Of a stretch of DNA of 64,000 nucleotides, positions 44,130 through 53,328 are shown piece by piece. Source of the stretch: Flavilitoribacter nigricans DSM 23189 = NBRC 102662 (lineage in GTDB: Bacteria; Bacteroidota; Bacteroidia; Chitinophagales; Saprospiraceae); assembly GCF_002646595.1 (NCBI RefSeq), contig NZ_PDUD01000022.1:248001-312000 (forward strand). The letters are read 5' to 3'. The notes under the pieces are model-generated. The model had not been told where the DNA came from, made no database searches, and saw nothing but the letters and a program-made list of their open reading frames with translations. The position numbers were made by a program, and so were the translations under genes. Positions within the stretch are counted from its first letter, which is position 1. Each line of letters starts with the position of its first letter.

Positions 44130-44225
44130 CCGATCAGTTTGATTTTTAGATCCGTGCACAATAGAGCGGAACATTGCAGCTACGAGCCGCCGATCGCCCT
44201 ACCGAAGGTAAAAGATATTTTTTCC

Positions 44226-45506
44226 TCAACCCAACAGCTCCCGCAGATAGCCATTCAAAAAGATCCCCTCCGGGTCCTGTTCTGCCCGCAATTGGCGGAA
44301 GGCCGCAAATTCGGGATACCGGTCGGCCAGTTGTTCCGCCTCCAGGAAATGGATCTTTCCCCAGTGTGGGCGGCCGCCGTGCGCCAGGAAAATCGCTTCC
44401 ATATCACGAAAGAAAGGTTCCCATTCTTTTTTGTGGTAAACGTGGCAGGCGATGTAGGCTGAATCCCGGCCGAAAGCCGGGCTAAGGGGTATACGATCGC
44501 CCTTCACCACCCGGTTCTCAATCGGAAAATGAATGCGGTAATTTCTTTTAGTGATGGTGCGGACGATCTCGCCGAATACCATTTCGTGGGCCTCCAGCGG
44601 GATGTTGTATTCCATCTCGTTAAAGCGCACCAGGCGTTGGGTAGCGTAGACTTTATGACTGTGGTACACCTTGCGCACCGTGGGAATGGACCCCGACGAT
44701 ATCCGGGCGACCGATTTGTTCAGTCCGGGAAAACGGGTCGCCGCTTCGCACAGGACCTGAAAAACGTAGTTTTCCAGAAAATATTCCGTCAGATAATTGG
44801 CCATGCCTACTTTATCGGGCTGCTCATCGGCCAGATTGGCGGTTTTGGTCCAGGCTTCCTGGGTGTAGGGGAACCAGTAGAATTCAAAATTGCGATTGTC
44901 GCGATGCCGATCCTGCCAGCTGTTGAGTACGGCGGAGAGTTCTTCCTTACGGCTCCAGAGTTCCAGTTTGTAGGCCGGCACGCACTGCAGAGTGATCTCC
45001 GTGATCACGCCCAGACTACCGAGGGAAACCTGGGCGGCCCGGAATAATTCCGGATTTTCGATAGCGGAACACCGGACAATCTCGCCGCGACCGTTGACCA
45101 GACGGATCGCCCGCACTTGCGTACTGATGGTACCGAAATCCAAACCCGTTCCGTGAGTACCCGTGCTGATGGTACCGGCAATGGACTGGGCGTCGATATC
45201 CCCCAGGTTTTCCATGGCCAGGCCGTGAGCAAAGAGCAGTTCCCCGAGTTGCCGGAGCTTGGTACCGGCCTTAACGACCACCAGACCCGTTTCCGGATCT
45301 ACCGTCACCAGCCCCTGGTAGGCATCCAAACTGATGAGGATATCTTCCGTCACCCAAAGCGGATTAAAGGAATGGCCCGTGCCGATGGTGCGCACATTTT
45401 TTCCGCTCCCGGCAGCTCGCAGAATGATCTGCTGGATCTCCGCTTCACTGCGGGGGTACAGTACTTCGCCCGGTTGCCAGCTTATCCGTTTGGACCAGTT
45501 TTGCAT
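44226..45506 (-). CDS. FAD-linked oxidase, aldonolactone oxidase-like
   Basis: 426 residues. PP-loop/FAD domain with T-I-G-T-G-H-S-F-N-P and T-G-T-H-G-T-G, and a C-terminal ALO domain ending with R-P-H-W-G-K-I-H-F. This signature occurs in D-arabinono- and L-gulono-lactone oxidases. The cofactor is probably covalent or tight FAD on a His in G-H-S; substrate unknown. It is upstream of the SDR gene on the same strand with about 96 bases between. Confidence 0.85.
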   Translation of the reverse strand: MQNWSKRISWQPGEVLYPRSEAEIQQIILRAAGSGKNVRTIGTGHSFNPLWVTEDILISLDAYQGLVTVDPETGLVVVKAGTKLRQLGELLFAHGLAMENLGDIDAQSIAGTISTGTHGTGLDFGTISTQVRAIRLVNGRGEIVRCSAIENPELFRAAQVSLGSLGVITEITLQCVPAYKLELWSRKEELSAVLNSWQDRHRDNRNFEFYWFPYTQEAWTKTANLADEQPDKVGMANYLTEYFLENYVFQVLCEAATRFPGLNKSVARISSGSIPTVRKVYHSHKVYATQRLVRFNEMEYNIPLEAHEMVFGEIVRTITKRNYRIHFPIENRVVKGDRIPLSPAFGRDSAYIACHVYHKKEWEPFFRDMEAIFLAHGGRPHWGKIHFLEAEQLADRYPEFAAFRQLRAEQDPEGIFLNGYLRELLG

Positions 45507-45559
45507 ATTATCAGGATTCAGGTGACGTTGATCAAAGCCAGAGTGCGCTCCGCTCTTTT

Positions 45560-45958
45560 TTATTTCGCCCTTTTCTGCACCGTCATGATCCCCTCTTTAG
45601 CGTAGTGCAGGACCAATTCCTGGTCATTCAGCCGGACGATCTCCCCTTTACTCGTATTTCCCTGATCGTCTACGTAGTAAAGGAAACATTTACCGTCTTC
45701 CACCAGCATCTTAAAGTCGACATTCAGTTCCTGTCCGGGGAGCTCGTAGTTGAAGCGTCCCGTGTTGCCGGCGGGATCAAAACTGATGTTCTGTGCCCCC
45801 TTCATCTCCGGACAATCCAGCGCATCGGGCTGATCGATGGGCCCGCTACAGGCCAGTTCCCATTTGCCGTTCAGGCGACTTAGATCGGGCTGCCGCAATT
45901 TTTTGGTCGAATTACAAGCGGCCAACAACAGTACAAAGAACAGGACACGGTATTGCAT
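45560..45958 (-). CDS. Small lipoprotein, lipocalin-like beta protein
   Basis: 132 residues. Lipobox L-L-L-A-A-C, then L-N-G-K-W-E-L-A-C-S, a pattern seen in META/lipocalin-like lipoproteins, and beta strands to the end. Two more cysteines at C-S-G and D-C-P-E could form a disulfide. Function unknown; single gene next to the degenerate repeat region. Confidence 0.65.
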   Translation of the reverse strand: MQYRVLFFVLLLAACNSTKKLRQPDLSRLNGKWELACSGPIDQPDALDCPEMKGAQNISFDPAGNTGRFNYELPGQELNVDFKMLVEDGKCFLYYVDDQGNTSKGEIVRLNDQELVLHYAKEGIMTVQKRAK

Positions 45959-46140
45959 ATTTTTATAGATTAGAAAGCAATTTGATTACGTGATCATTTA
46001 CCTCTGGGAGTCCGTTTTATTTTCGGCTAACAGCCAATAATCAGAAGGAATCACTTCATTCTTTAACCAGGCTCCTTGAAAATAAACAACACAAAGCACC
46101 GTCGAGCCCCTAAGCTCATTGTCAACTTCTAACTGTCCAA

Positions 46141-46231
46141 TTACCCACCTTAACACCTTAACACATTCCCACCCCAACACTTCAACACATTTCCACATTT
46201 CCACCTTCACACTTTAGCACATTTCCACGTT
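46141..46231. repeat. Degenerate CACATTTCCAC repeats upstream of glsA terminus
   Basis: About eight imperfect units built on T-T-A-A-C-A-C-A-T-T-T-C-C-A-C with varying length (8-25 bases) follow each other. Translated on the minus strand they give Trp/Lys/Cys/Val-rich peptides, so ORFs here are not trusted. The rest of 45959-46140 shows nothing else. Confidence 0.6.
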
Positions 46232-46238
46232 AACACAT

Positions 46239-47153
46239 TTAAAAAATCGAAGACTCCGTCTCCGTCGTAAAGCGTTCCAGAAATTTCATCCCCCGGTAGG
46301 AATTCCCTTTCTTATTCAGGCGCGGGCTCCAGACCGCAATGGCGTATTCATTCGGAAGGATCGCCGTGATCCCCCCTCCTACTCCGCTCTTGCCCGGCAG
46401 GCCCACCCGGTAGGCGAATTCCCCGGCCTCATCGTAGAAGCCGCAGGTCTGCATGATGGCGTTGATCCGTTTTGTCCGGCTACTGTCCAGTAGCGTTTCT
46501 CCGCTTTCGAGTTGCACGCCGTTATTGGCTAAAAATAAGAAGGTGTGGGATAATTCCACACAATTCATTTTGATGGAACACAAGTTAAAATACAGATCGA
46601 TCACCTGGTCGATATCGTTGTGAATGTTTCCGAAGGATTTCAGGTAGTTGATCAGGGCAAAATTGCGATAACCGGTGGACTTTTCGGAGGCAGCAATATC
46701 CGCCGCATAGTCAATATCCGGTTGGTTGGCGGCCCGGCGAATGAAATTGATCAGTTCCTTTTTCGGTTCCCGAAAATAGCCGCAAAGGATATCACAAACG
46801 ACGATGGCTCCCGCATTGATCAGCGGATTACGCGGGATGCCGTTCTCCGATTCCAGTTGCAGCAGCGAATTGAAGGCCGTTCCGGAAGGTTCCACGTCCA
46901 CCCGTTTCCAGATCGGTTCGCCGATACAGGCGAAGGCCAGGCTCAGCGACAGCACCTTGGCAATACTTTGAATCGAGAAAGGCTCCTCGGCATCTCCGGC
47001 CCGGTACTGCCGGCCGTCGATGCTTGTGAGACAGATGCCGAATCTGTCCGGATCGATCTTGCTCAGTTCGGGGATGTAGGCCGCTACCTGGCCCAGGTTC
47101 TCACCGGCCTTAACTTCGGCGTATACCCGATCAATTATTTTTTGACAGTCCAT
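46239..47153 (-). CDS. glsA: Glutaminase A
   Basis: 304 residues. Serine-lysine catalytic pair in S-I-Q-S-I-A-K, the E-N-G-I-P-R-N-P and later G-V-G-G-G-I-T-A motifs of the glutaminase family, and normal length. It converts glutamine to glutamate and ammonia. The 3-base gap from the aspartyl protease gene upstream implies a joint transcript. Confidence 0.94.
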   Translation of the reverse strand: MDCQKIIDRVYAEVKAGENLGQVAAYIPELSKIDPDRFGICLTSIDGRQYRAGDAEEPFSIQSIAKVLSLSLAFACIGEPIWKRVDVEPSGTAFNSLLQLESENGIPRNPLINAGAIVVCDILCGYFREPKKELINFIRRAANQPDIDYAADIAASEKSTGYRNFALINYLKSFGNIHNDIDQVIDLYFNLCSIKMNCVELSHTFLFLANNGVQLESGETLLDSSRTKRINAIMQTCGFYDEAGEFAYRVGLPGKSGVGGGITAILPNEYAIAVWSPRLNKKGNSYRGMKFLERFTTETESSIF

Positions 47154-47156
47154 TGC

Positions 47157-48344
47157 TTAGCGTAAATTCATGGTTTGTTCCGGCCGGTAGGGCAATTCGA
47201 GCCTTTCGCCGGTGCGATTCAGTACAATATTCAGGGGCGCCTGCTGGTCGACTTTGGTCGCCAGATAATCCTTATAGGCACAAATATCCGGGAAACGGCT
47301 CATGGGCGCTCCGTCCAGTTCCTCCACTTCGTCCATGATCTGCACCTTACTCAGAAGCGGATCACCGGCAGTAAGCAGGATCACCCGCCAGGTCCCATCG
47401 ATCTGATAAATGGCCAGTCCGTACGAACGAAGCTGATCCGGCAATTCTTCCCCGGCAACGGGAGTCAAAATATAGTGCCCGGCCGTTGAGTTGATCACCA
47501 GATCGTAATTGCGGAGGTATTCCAGACCGACGTAAGCCGGATATTTTAGTCCACTTCGGAGTTCCAGCCGGGCACCCCGCGGCATCTCCTCTTCCTGGTA
47601 TCCGACCGGCAGCACGGAAGCCGTTTCGTAGGCGGTCTCTTCACCCCCCAAGCCGGCCGCCGAGAGGGAAAATCGGCCCATTCTTTTAACCACGCTGGTT
47701 CCGGAAAAAGCATCCCGGAAGTGTTCCGTATCCAGTTTGATCCCACCGGTGCTGCCCAGGTCGATCTTGGCTTTCACCGTTTTATCCCGAAAGCTTAGTT
47801 TGACCAGCGTGCTGTTATTATCAATAAAGTCAACCGCCCAGCGGATGCCCGGTTTTTCGAAAGGAACCGATGACAGCCGTAGACGTTGGGCCGCAAAATC
47901 CAGTTCCCAGTTGATCTTATTCATAATCGTCGCCCCGATGATCCCGTCGACCGGGTAACAGGGAAAAAAGGTACTGGTCTCGATCTCGTAAAATCCGGTG
48001 CCTACAAAAGTCTGGCCCTCGATCCGTACTGTATCCACGATGGTTTTGAGAATTTCCATGCGTTGATTATTAGCGTCCCGCAGGCCGCCTTTATCGTGAA
48101 AGGTGACTCCGGCCTTGCGGGCAAATTCCGGGTCCAGCGCACTCATGGAGAAGCCGTTGTCCAGTAAAAAAGTACCACTGCGGCCGTTGACTTCCGCCTG
48201 GATCAGGATCAGATCTCCTTCCAGTTGAAAATCCATAGCTACGGGCTCCTGTGCCGCCGGAATAAGCTGGCCGCTATCGAGATAAGAAACCGTACAGGTG
48301 GAAAGCAGAAAACAAAAGAGCAAAAACAGACTACATCGGATCAT
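47157..48344 (-). CDS. Aspartyl protease paralog with changed active-site motif
   Basis: 395 residues from the ATG at 48344. Lipobox F-L-L-S-T-C, and the retropepsin layout of the gene at 33985-35175, but the first motif is L-L-D-N-G-F instead of D-S-G, and the second half has I-D-L-G-S-T-G-G. A PDZ-like end (V-Q-I-M-D-E-V-E-E-L-D-G) is present. Because Asn replaces the Ser/Thr of D-S/T-G, activity may be reduced or altered; it may also act as a binding protein. Transcribed with glsA. Confidence 0.75.
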   Translation of the reverse strand: MIRCSLFLLFCFLLSTCTVSYLDSGQLIPAAQEPVAMDFQLEGDLILIQAEVNGRSGTFLLDNGFSMSALDPEFARKAGVTFHDKGGLRDANNQRMEILKTIVDTVRIEGQTFVGTGFYEIETSTFFPCYPVDGIIGATIMNKINWELDFAAQRLRLSSVPFEKPGIRWAVDFIDNNSTLVKLSFRDKTVKAKIDLGSTGGIKLDTEHFRDAFSGTSVVKRMGRFSLSAAGLGGEETAYETASVLPVGYQEEEMPRGARLELRSGLKYPAYVGLEYLRNYDLVINSTAGHYILTPVAGEELPDQLRSYGLAIYQIDGTWRVILLTAGDPLLSKVQIMDEVEELDGAPMSRFPDICAYKDYLATKVDQQAPLNIVLNRTGERLELPYRPEQTMNLR

Positions 48345-48404
48345 GCCGGAAAGGTAAGGACTCTGGTGCACATCCCCAAAGCCGGGCCGGGTCCGAAAAG
48401 GGCA

Positions 48405-49934
48405 TCAAAGCTCGTCGATCCGCCGCAGGTAGGATTCCGCCTGCCGGATCAATGCTTCCTTTTCCTCCGAACTCTTCCGGTTGAGCAGGCTGTACATCAT
48501 ATTCATGCGTCCGTTATCCGCAAATTTTTCCTCGTGCCGCATCAGGAAGTTCCAGTAAAGGGAATTGAAAGGACAGGCTTTTTCGCCCGTTTTTTCTTTG
48601 TGATCGTAATGGCAGCCCTTGCAGTAGTTGCTCATCTTATTGATGTAATTGGCCGAACTGATGTAGGGCTTGGTGGCCACCAGACCACCGTCGGCAAACT
48701 GGCTCATGCCGCGGGTATTGGGCAGTTCCACCCACTGAATGGCATCGATGTAAATGCCGAGGTACCAGTCATCCACCGGATCGGGATCGATATTGGCCAG
48801 TAAAGCAAAATTCCCGGTGATCATCAGGCGCTGGATGTGGTGGGCGTAGGCGTGTTCCAGCGATTGGTCGATCGCGTGGTGCAGGCAATTCATCTTGGTT
48901 TTGCCAGTCCAGTAAAATTCCGGCAGATGCCGCCGGTGATTGAGGTAATTTTCCGTTTCGTAATCCGGCATTTTGGCCCAGTACACGCCACGCATAAATT
49001 CCCGCCAGCCGATGATCTGCCGCACGAAACCTTCGACGGCCGCCAGCTCTACCGAGTCGTTTTCCCGGTAATAGGCGATGGCACGTTCTACGACTTCGGT
49101 CGGACTGATCAATTTACTGTTCATCGCAAAGGAAACCCGGGAATGGAACATCGACCAGTGGTCGGTATGCATCGCATCCTGATAATCGCCGAAGTTGGCA
49201 AAACATTCATCCAGGAAAAATCGCAGTACGGTAAGGGATTGCTCCCGGTTGACGGGCCAGATAAATTTTTCCGGATCGATGGAACCGAAGGTTTTCACGC
49301 CTTCTTTTTCCAGAAGTTCCACGATGTCGGACACATCATTCCGAAAAGTGCGGGGCGTAACTACCTCCACATTTTTAGGCAACGATTTCCGGTTTTGGTG
49401 GTCGTAATTCCACTTGCCGCCTTCCGGGCCGCTGCCGGTCATCAGCCAGCCGTGTTTTTTGCGAATGTCGCGGTAGAAAGTCTCCATCAGGTAATTCTTA
49501 TCTCCGAAGAATTCCCGCAGGTCCGATCTTTGGGTGATAAAGTGCTCGGTATCCCGGGCCGCGGTTTCCAGAGAGAGCTTTCCTGCGTATTTCCTCAACT
49601 GCTCATCCAGCCGGTATTCGTCCGGCAGTAGGTATTCAAAACGTTCAAAGCCGTGCTGATCAATGAGCTGATCCAGATTTCTGGTGAGATCCTGCTGATT
49701 CTCTGCGTCGTCCAGTTTATAATAAACCACCCGGTGCCCCCGCTCTTCCAGCCAGGCGGCGAACTCGCGCATGGCGGCAAAAAAGGCGACCACTTTCTGA
49801 ATGTGGTGCAAGACGTAATCGGTTTCCTGACGCATTTCCATCAATACGTAGGTCACACTGTCATCGGGACTGGAAAACCAGGAGTGCTTGTGGTTCAACT
49901 GATCTCCCAGGATCAATCTTAAAGTCTTGGGCAT
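48405..49934 (-). CDS. phrB: FeS-type photolyase / cryptochrome
   Basis: 509 residues. N-terminal R-L-I-L-G-D-Q-L-N and the H-R-V-V-Y-Y-K-L pattern of the deoxyribodipyrimidine photolyase-related family. The [4Fe-4S] ligands are M-N-C-L-H-H, then the C-K-G-C pair and the cysteine of K-A-C-P-F-N near the C-terminus (about 435-455). These are the prokaryotic (6-4) photolyases with FAD, DMRL and FeS. It repairs UV lesions in DNA. Single gene; fits a surface-water light-exposed organism together with the phytochrome. Confidence 0.93.
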   Translation of the reverse strand: MPKTLRLILGDQLNHKHSWFSSPDDSVTYVLMEMRQETDYVLHHIQKVVAFFAAMREFAAWLEERGHRVVYYKLDDAENQQDLTRNLDQLIDQHGFERFEYLLPDEYRLDEQLRKYAGKLSLETAARDTEHFITQRSDLREFFGDKNYLMETFYRDIRKKHGWLMTGSGPEGGKWNYDHQNRKSLPKNVEVVTPRTFRNDVSDIVELLEKEGVKTFGSIDPEKFIWPVNREQSLTVLRFFLDECFANFGDYQDAMHTDHWSMFHSRVSFAMNSKLISPTEVVERAIAYYRENDSVELAAVEGFVRQIIGWREFMRGVYWAKMPDYETENYLNHRRHLPEFYWTGKTKMNCLHHAIDQSLEHAYAHHIQRLMITGNFALLANIDPDPVDDWYLGIYIDAIQWVELPNTRGMSQFADGGLVATKPYISSANYINKMSNYCKGCHYDHKEKTGEKACPFNSLYWNFLMRHEEKFADNGRMNMMYSLLNRKSSEEKEALIRQAESYLRRIDEL

Positions 49935-49991
49935 GGGTTACTAAAATTTTCAGTAACCCAACTGAAAAGGGTCGCCTTTTGTTCATCAGAA

Positions 49992-50035
49992 ATCAGATGC
50001 AGGCCGGCCAGGCACATCTTTGCCGGACCAGCCTG
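49992..50035 (-). terminator. Hairpin after the T9SS beta-helix gene
   Basis: GCAGGCCGGC near 49995 and the G-C-C-G-G...G-C-C-T-G-C near 50030 form an imperfect GC-rich stem just after the gene end in the minus direction. No T-tract follows. Confidence 0.35.
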
Positions 50036-50059
50036 CAGTTTGTCATTTTTTTACGCCGC

Positions 50060-53000
50060 TTATAAAACGATGAGTCGTTTCACCAGGGTTCGATCCGCGA
50101 TCCGAAGCCGCAGTACATAGATCCCCGCCTGCCGGATGTCGGCGGTGGAAAGTTCGAAGCGATTACCATTCACTCGAAAGGGAGCCACCACCCTGCGGCC
50201 ACTGAGATCGAAAACTGTGGCAGTCACCGATTCGCCGTCCAGTTCCGGTCCGTCCAGCAATACATTGGCTACCTGGCCCCGCTTCACACCATTGGGAAAT
50301 ATTTTCAGCTTGAAATTCCGGTCTCCTTCTTTAATGGCGGCATTGATCCCGCTCATTGCGTTCGGTGCCAATAAGGAGCCTCCGGAATCTGGTACGATAC
50401 CGATCTTGTCCAGGATGGGCGAATCGTACACTTTGATCGTATTGGTGCCGGCATTCAGACTGACAGCGAACGTATGATCCGCCGGGCTGCCGCCCTGATA
50501 GCACCACTGCCCGGATGCCGCAACGTTTACGGTTTGCACGGAGCCATTAACGTCCACCGTAATGGTGTTGGAACTGGTAGTGGTATAACTCAGACTTAGT
50601 TCGTAATCTCCGGCCAGGCTGAGATCAACGGAAAAGGTCACTGCATTGGAACTGCCCCCGGAAAGGTTTTTCACGGATTCTGCACCCGAGAATAGATTGC
50701 AACTCGTCGTCACCGCCGTACCGGACAAAACGGCCTCCTCGGCCTCAAAGATCCCGCCAGCAGCCAGTTCACCGACACTGATCCTGTCCATGATCGGCGA
50801 ATCGTAAAAGAAAATCGTATTGTAGCCGGCTACCAAGGTAACCTCCAGACTATGGCTGCCCGGACTGCCGCCCTGGAAACACCAGCCACCGGAAGCGTCC
50901 AGGGTATCCGTCTGCGCCGTCCCGCCATTGACCTGATAGGTAAAAGTCCGGGAATTGACCGCAAAGTAATCCACCGTCAGCAGGTAATCCCCGGCGGTGG
51001 GCACGTAGACATTATCGAAACTCAAACCATTGGCGGTACCGCTGTCGATGAGCTTAACCATTTGGTTGCCAGAGGCGGTAGCACAACTGGCCGTCGTGGC
51101 CGTACCGGATAAGGTCGCGTCCTCTGCTTCGTAGGTTCCGCCGGTCGTCAGCACTAATTCTACGTAGTCGATGATCGGTGCATCGTAGAAAGTGATCGCA
51201 TTCCAGCCGGAATCCAGGGGAACGGAGATCGTGGCCACAGCGGTGGAGCCCCCTTCGTAACAAAAAGATCCGGACGCCGAGACGTTCTCCGTCACTGCGG
51301 TTTCGGAATTGACCTGATAGGTGAAGCTGCCGTTAGCCGTGGTTAAGTAGTGGACATCCAGATCATAGGTGCCGTCCCCGGGTGCCGTGATGTACTCAAA
51401 TTTGGTCCCCTGGGTGGCCCCTAGGCTCGTCGCTTTTACCGCTGCGCCGTCGGAAAAGCCATTGCAGGAAGTGATCTCTATGCCACCGAAAAGCGCGGCC
51501 GTTTCCGCTTCGTACTGCGGGCCCGTAGGAATGGGATTGTTCCCCTGCGAAGTTTCCCCGCTACCGTTGTATGCGCCGATATTGAATCCGCTATTAGTCA
51601 CATCCACGGCATTGCCGAAATAGTCCTCCGTCGCATTGGCGGAAATATTGGCAAAGATGCCCTTGCCGGCCATTGGGAACAGGGGTTCGGTCAAAACTTT
51701 TCCGGCATCGATGGCCGGACTGCCCATTTCCAGTTTATAGGCATCCGGGTTATTCAGGGCACCGGGGTTCAGGTAGAGCGGATTCTCAAATAAGGCGTTG
51801 CCGTCCTGATCGGTAAAATTGGAACTGCGTACGTCGCCGTGGTAGAGATTGTTATCTACCAGTACCAAATTATCGCGGTTGAATTGTTTGTAGCCGACGT
51901 GCGCTCCGGATCTGACGTAGATCGCGTTATTGGTGATCAGCGCGTCCTGGGAAGTGAGTTGCAGACCGGGTTTGAGAAATTCGCCGTTCGGCTTCTGATC
52001 CACATACACGGTATTGTTGTAGACGAATATACTGTCGGACTTGATACCGCCGCCACCGCCGGCGTAGTCCGAAAACCAAAAGGTATTCCCTTTGGTGGCC
52101 CGCAAGCCGTCATTCACACTGATGTTGAATCGATAGGTCGCGTACAGATTATCCCCCAGGATCTCCACAAAACCCTGGTTGTCTTCGCTGTAATTGTACT
52201 GGAGCAGCACGTACTTATTCCCGAAATCAATGTGCATTCCGTAGGAATCGTTGTCTCCCCGGGCGTGAAACGTCTGATTGTACTGGGCAATGACATTGCG
52301 ACAACTAAAGAACCAGGCCCCGCTCCCCCTTTTGGCCATGCGTGCATCTACATCGGAGCCGGGATAATCGAACAGGTTATTTTCTACCAGGCAGTTATAG
52401 GTTTTTCCGGGTGTGATCCCGGAACCGCCCGTCTGATAGAAATGATTGTTGCGCAGCACGTAATTCATATTCCGGTTGAGCGAATCATTGCCCACTCCGG
52501 CGTCACCACCAGCGTGTTGGGACCAAAAGCCGAATTTGCCGATCAGGGTAAAATAGCTGTCTTCCAGCCATACGTCCTTGATGTGTTTTTCCTGACCGGA
52601 TACCGTGTTCCTTTCACTGCGGAAATAGATGCCGGCGACTTTCAAACTATTGAAGCTGACACCCTGGGTTGTAATCGCAAATACGTTTTTTACCGTAAGA
52701 TCAGCCAGTTCAAAATGGTGCATGACGGTATTGCCGTCGTTCAATACGTAAATGCCGAAGGACTCTTCGTCGCTGACCCCACTGCGGGATACCAGGCGTT
52801 CGTTTTGGATCTCAAGATCAGCGATCCGGAAATACTCTTCGTTGTTGATCAGAATGGCGGCGAGATGATCGCCACCGGCGCCACCGGAGCCGTTGAGCAC
52901 CGGCTGATCCCCCGTTCCGTAGGCGGAAAAAGTGATCAGAGAACCGGCCTGTCCGGAATAGGTGGGTTTCAGCTGACCGATGAACTCATCGCCCCGCCGG

Positions 53001-53200
53001 AAAAGGATCTCATCTCCCGGCTGGATATTGGCATTGCTGACTTTATCCAGGGTTTGCCAGGGCGTGGTTGAGGATAATCCATCGTTGCTGTCATCACCTG
53101 CGTTGCTGACGTAATAGGTGGTTGCCAGAGCGGCAATCTGCAGGGTGGTAATCAACGATAGGATCGATAGAATTTTGAAGAAGGATAAGCATAATTTCAT
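50060..53200 (-). CDS. T9SS beta-helix protein with three CBM-like modules
   Basis: 1046 residues: signal peptide; a right-handed beta helix (about 30-540) with S-N-A-G-D-D-S-N-D-G and many N-x-x-x-N ladders, as in pectate-lyase-like and chondroitinase-B-like proteins; three tandem modules of about 120 residues (about 560-680, 690-810, 818-935), each opening with E-A-E-x-A and holding a C-x-x-G-G-S pair (W-C-F-Q-G-G-S or similar), typical of CBM6/35-like carbohydrate binding; then a T9SS type A domain (K-L-K-I-F-P-N, Y-V-L-R-L). It is probably a surface or secreted polysaccharide-active enzyme. GH43 and Tricorn genes follow upstream in the same direction. Confidence 0.82.
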   Translation of the reverse strand: MKLCLSFFKILSILSLITTLQIAALATTYYVSNAGDDSNDGLSSTTPWQTLDKVSNANIQPGDEILFRRGDEFIGQLKPTYSGQAGSLITFSAYGTGDQPVLNGSGGAGGDHLAAILINNEEYFRIADLEIQNERLVSRSGVSDEESFGIYVLNDGNTVMHHFELADLTVKNVFAITTQGVSFNSLKVAGIYFRSERNTVSGQEKHIKDVWLEDSYFTLIGKFGFWSQHAGGDAGVGNDSLNRNMNYVLRNNHFYQTGGSGITPGKTYNCLVENNLFDYPGSDVDARMAKRGSGAWFFSCRNVIAQYNQTFHARGDNDSYGMHIDFGNKYVLLQYNYSEDNQGFVEILGDNLYATYRFNISVNDGLRATKGNTFWFSDYAGGGGGIKSDSIFVYNNTVYVDQKPNGEFLKPGLQLTSQDALITNNAIYVRSGAHVGYKQFNRDNLVLVDNNLYHGDVRSSNFTDQDGNALFENPLYLNPGALNNPDAYKLEMGSPAIDAGKVLTEPLFPMAGKGIFANISANATEDYFGNAVDVTNSGFNIGAYNGSGETSQGNNPIPTGPQYEAETAALFGGIEITSCNGFSDGAAVKATSLGATQGTKFEYITAPGDGTYDLDVHYLTTANGSFTYQVNSETAVTENVSASGSFCYEGGSTAVATISVPLDSGWNAITFYDAPIIDYVELVLTTGGTYEAEDATLSGTATTASCATASGNQMVKLIDSGTANGLSFDNVYVPTAGDYLLTVDYFAVNSRTFTYQVNGGTAQTDTLDASGGWCFQGGSPGSHSLEVTLVAGYNTIFFYDSPIMDRISVGELAAGGIFEAEEAVLSGTAVTTSCNLFSGAESVKNLSGGSSNAVTFSVDLSLAGDYELSLSYTTTSSNTITVDVNGSVQTVNVAASGQWCYQGGSPADHTFAVSLNAGTNTIKVYDSPILDKIGIVPDSGGSLLAPNAMSGINAAIKEGDRNFKLKIFPNGVKRGQVANVLLDGPELDGESVTATVFDLSGRRVVAPFRVNGNRFELSTADIRQAGIYVLRLRIADRTLVKRLIVL

Positions 53201-53328
53201 AATACCTTGCTTTTCAGTTTATAATATATTCAGCAAAGTATTCAAATTATTGCCCGCTTCAGGGGGATGAATCGTTCAAAGTAGGGGTAAAATAGGGTCA
53301 GGACCGCGATTGCAGCGCGGATGGAGAA

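Noticed and set aside
45998-46210. 70-residue minus-strand frame rich in Trp, Lys and Cys
   Set aside because: It is the translation of the degenerate CACATTTCCAC repeats, not a gene.
51839-53071. 410-residue open frame antisense to the beta-helix gene
   Set aside because: It mirrors the codon pattern of the real gene, whose beta-helix and T9SS domains are unmistakable.
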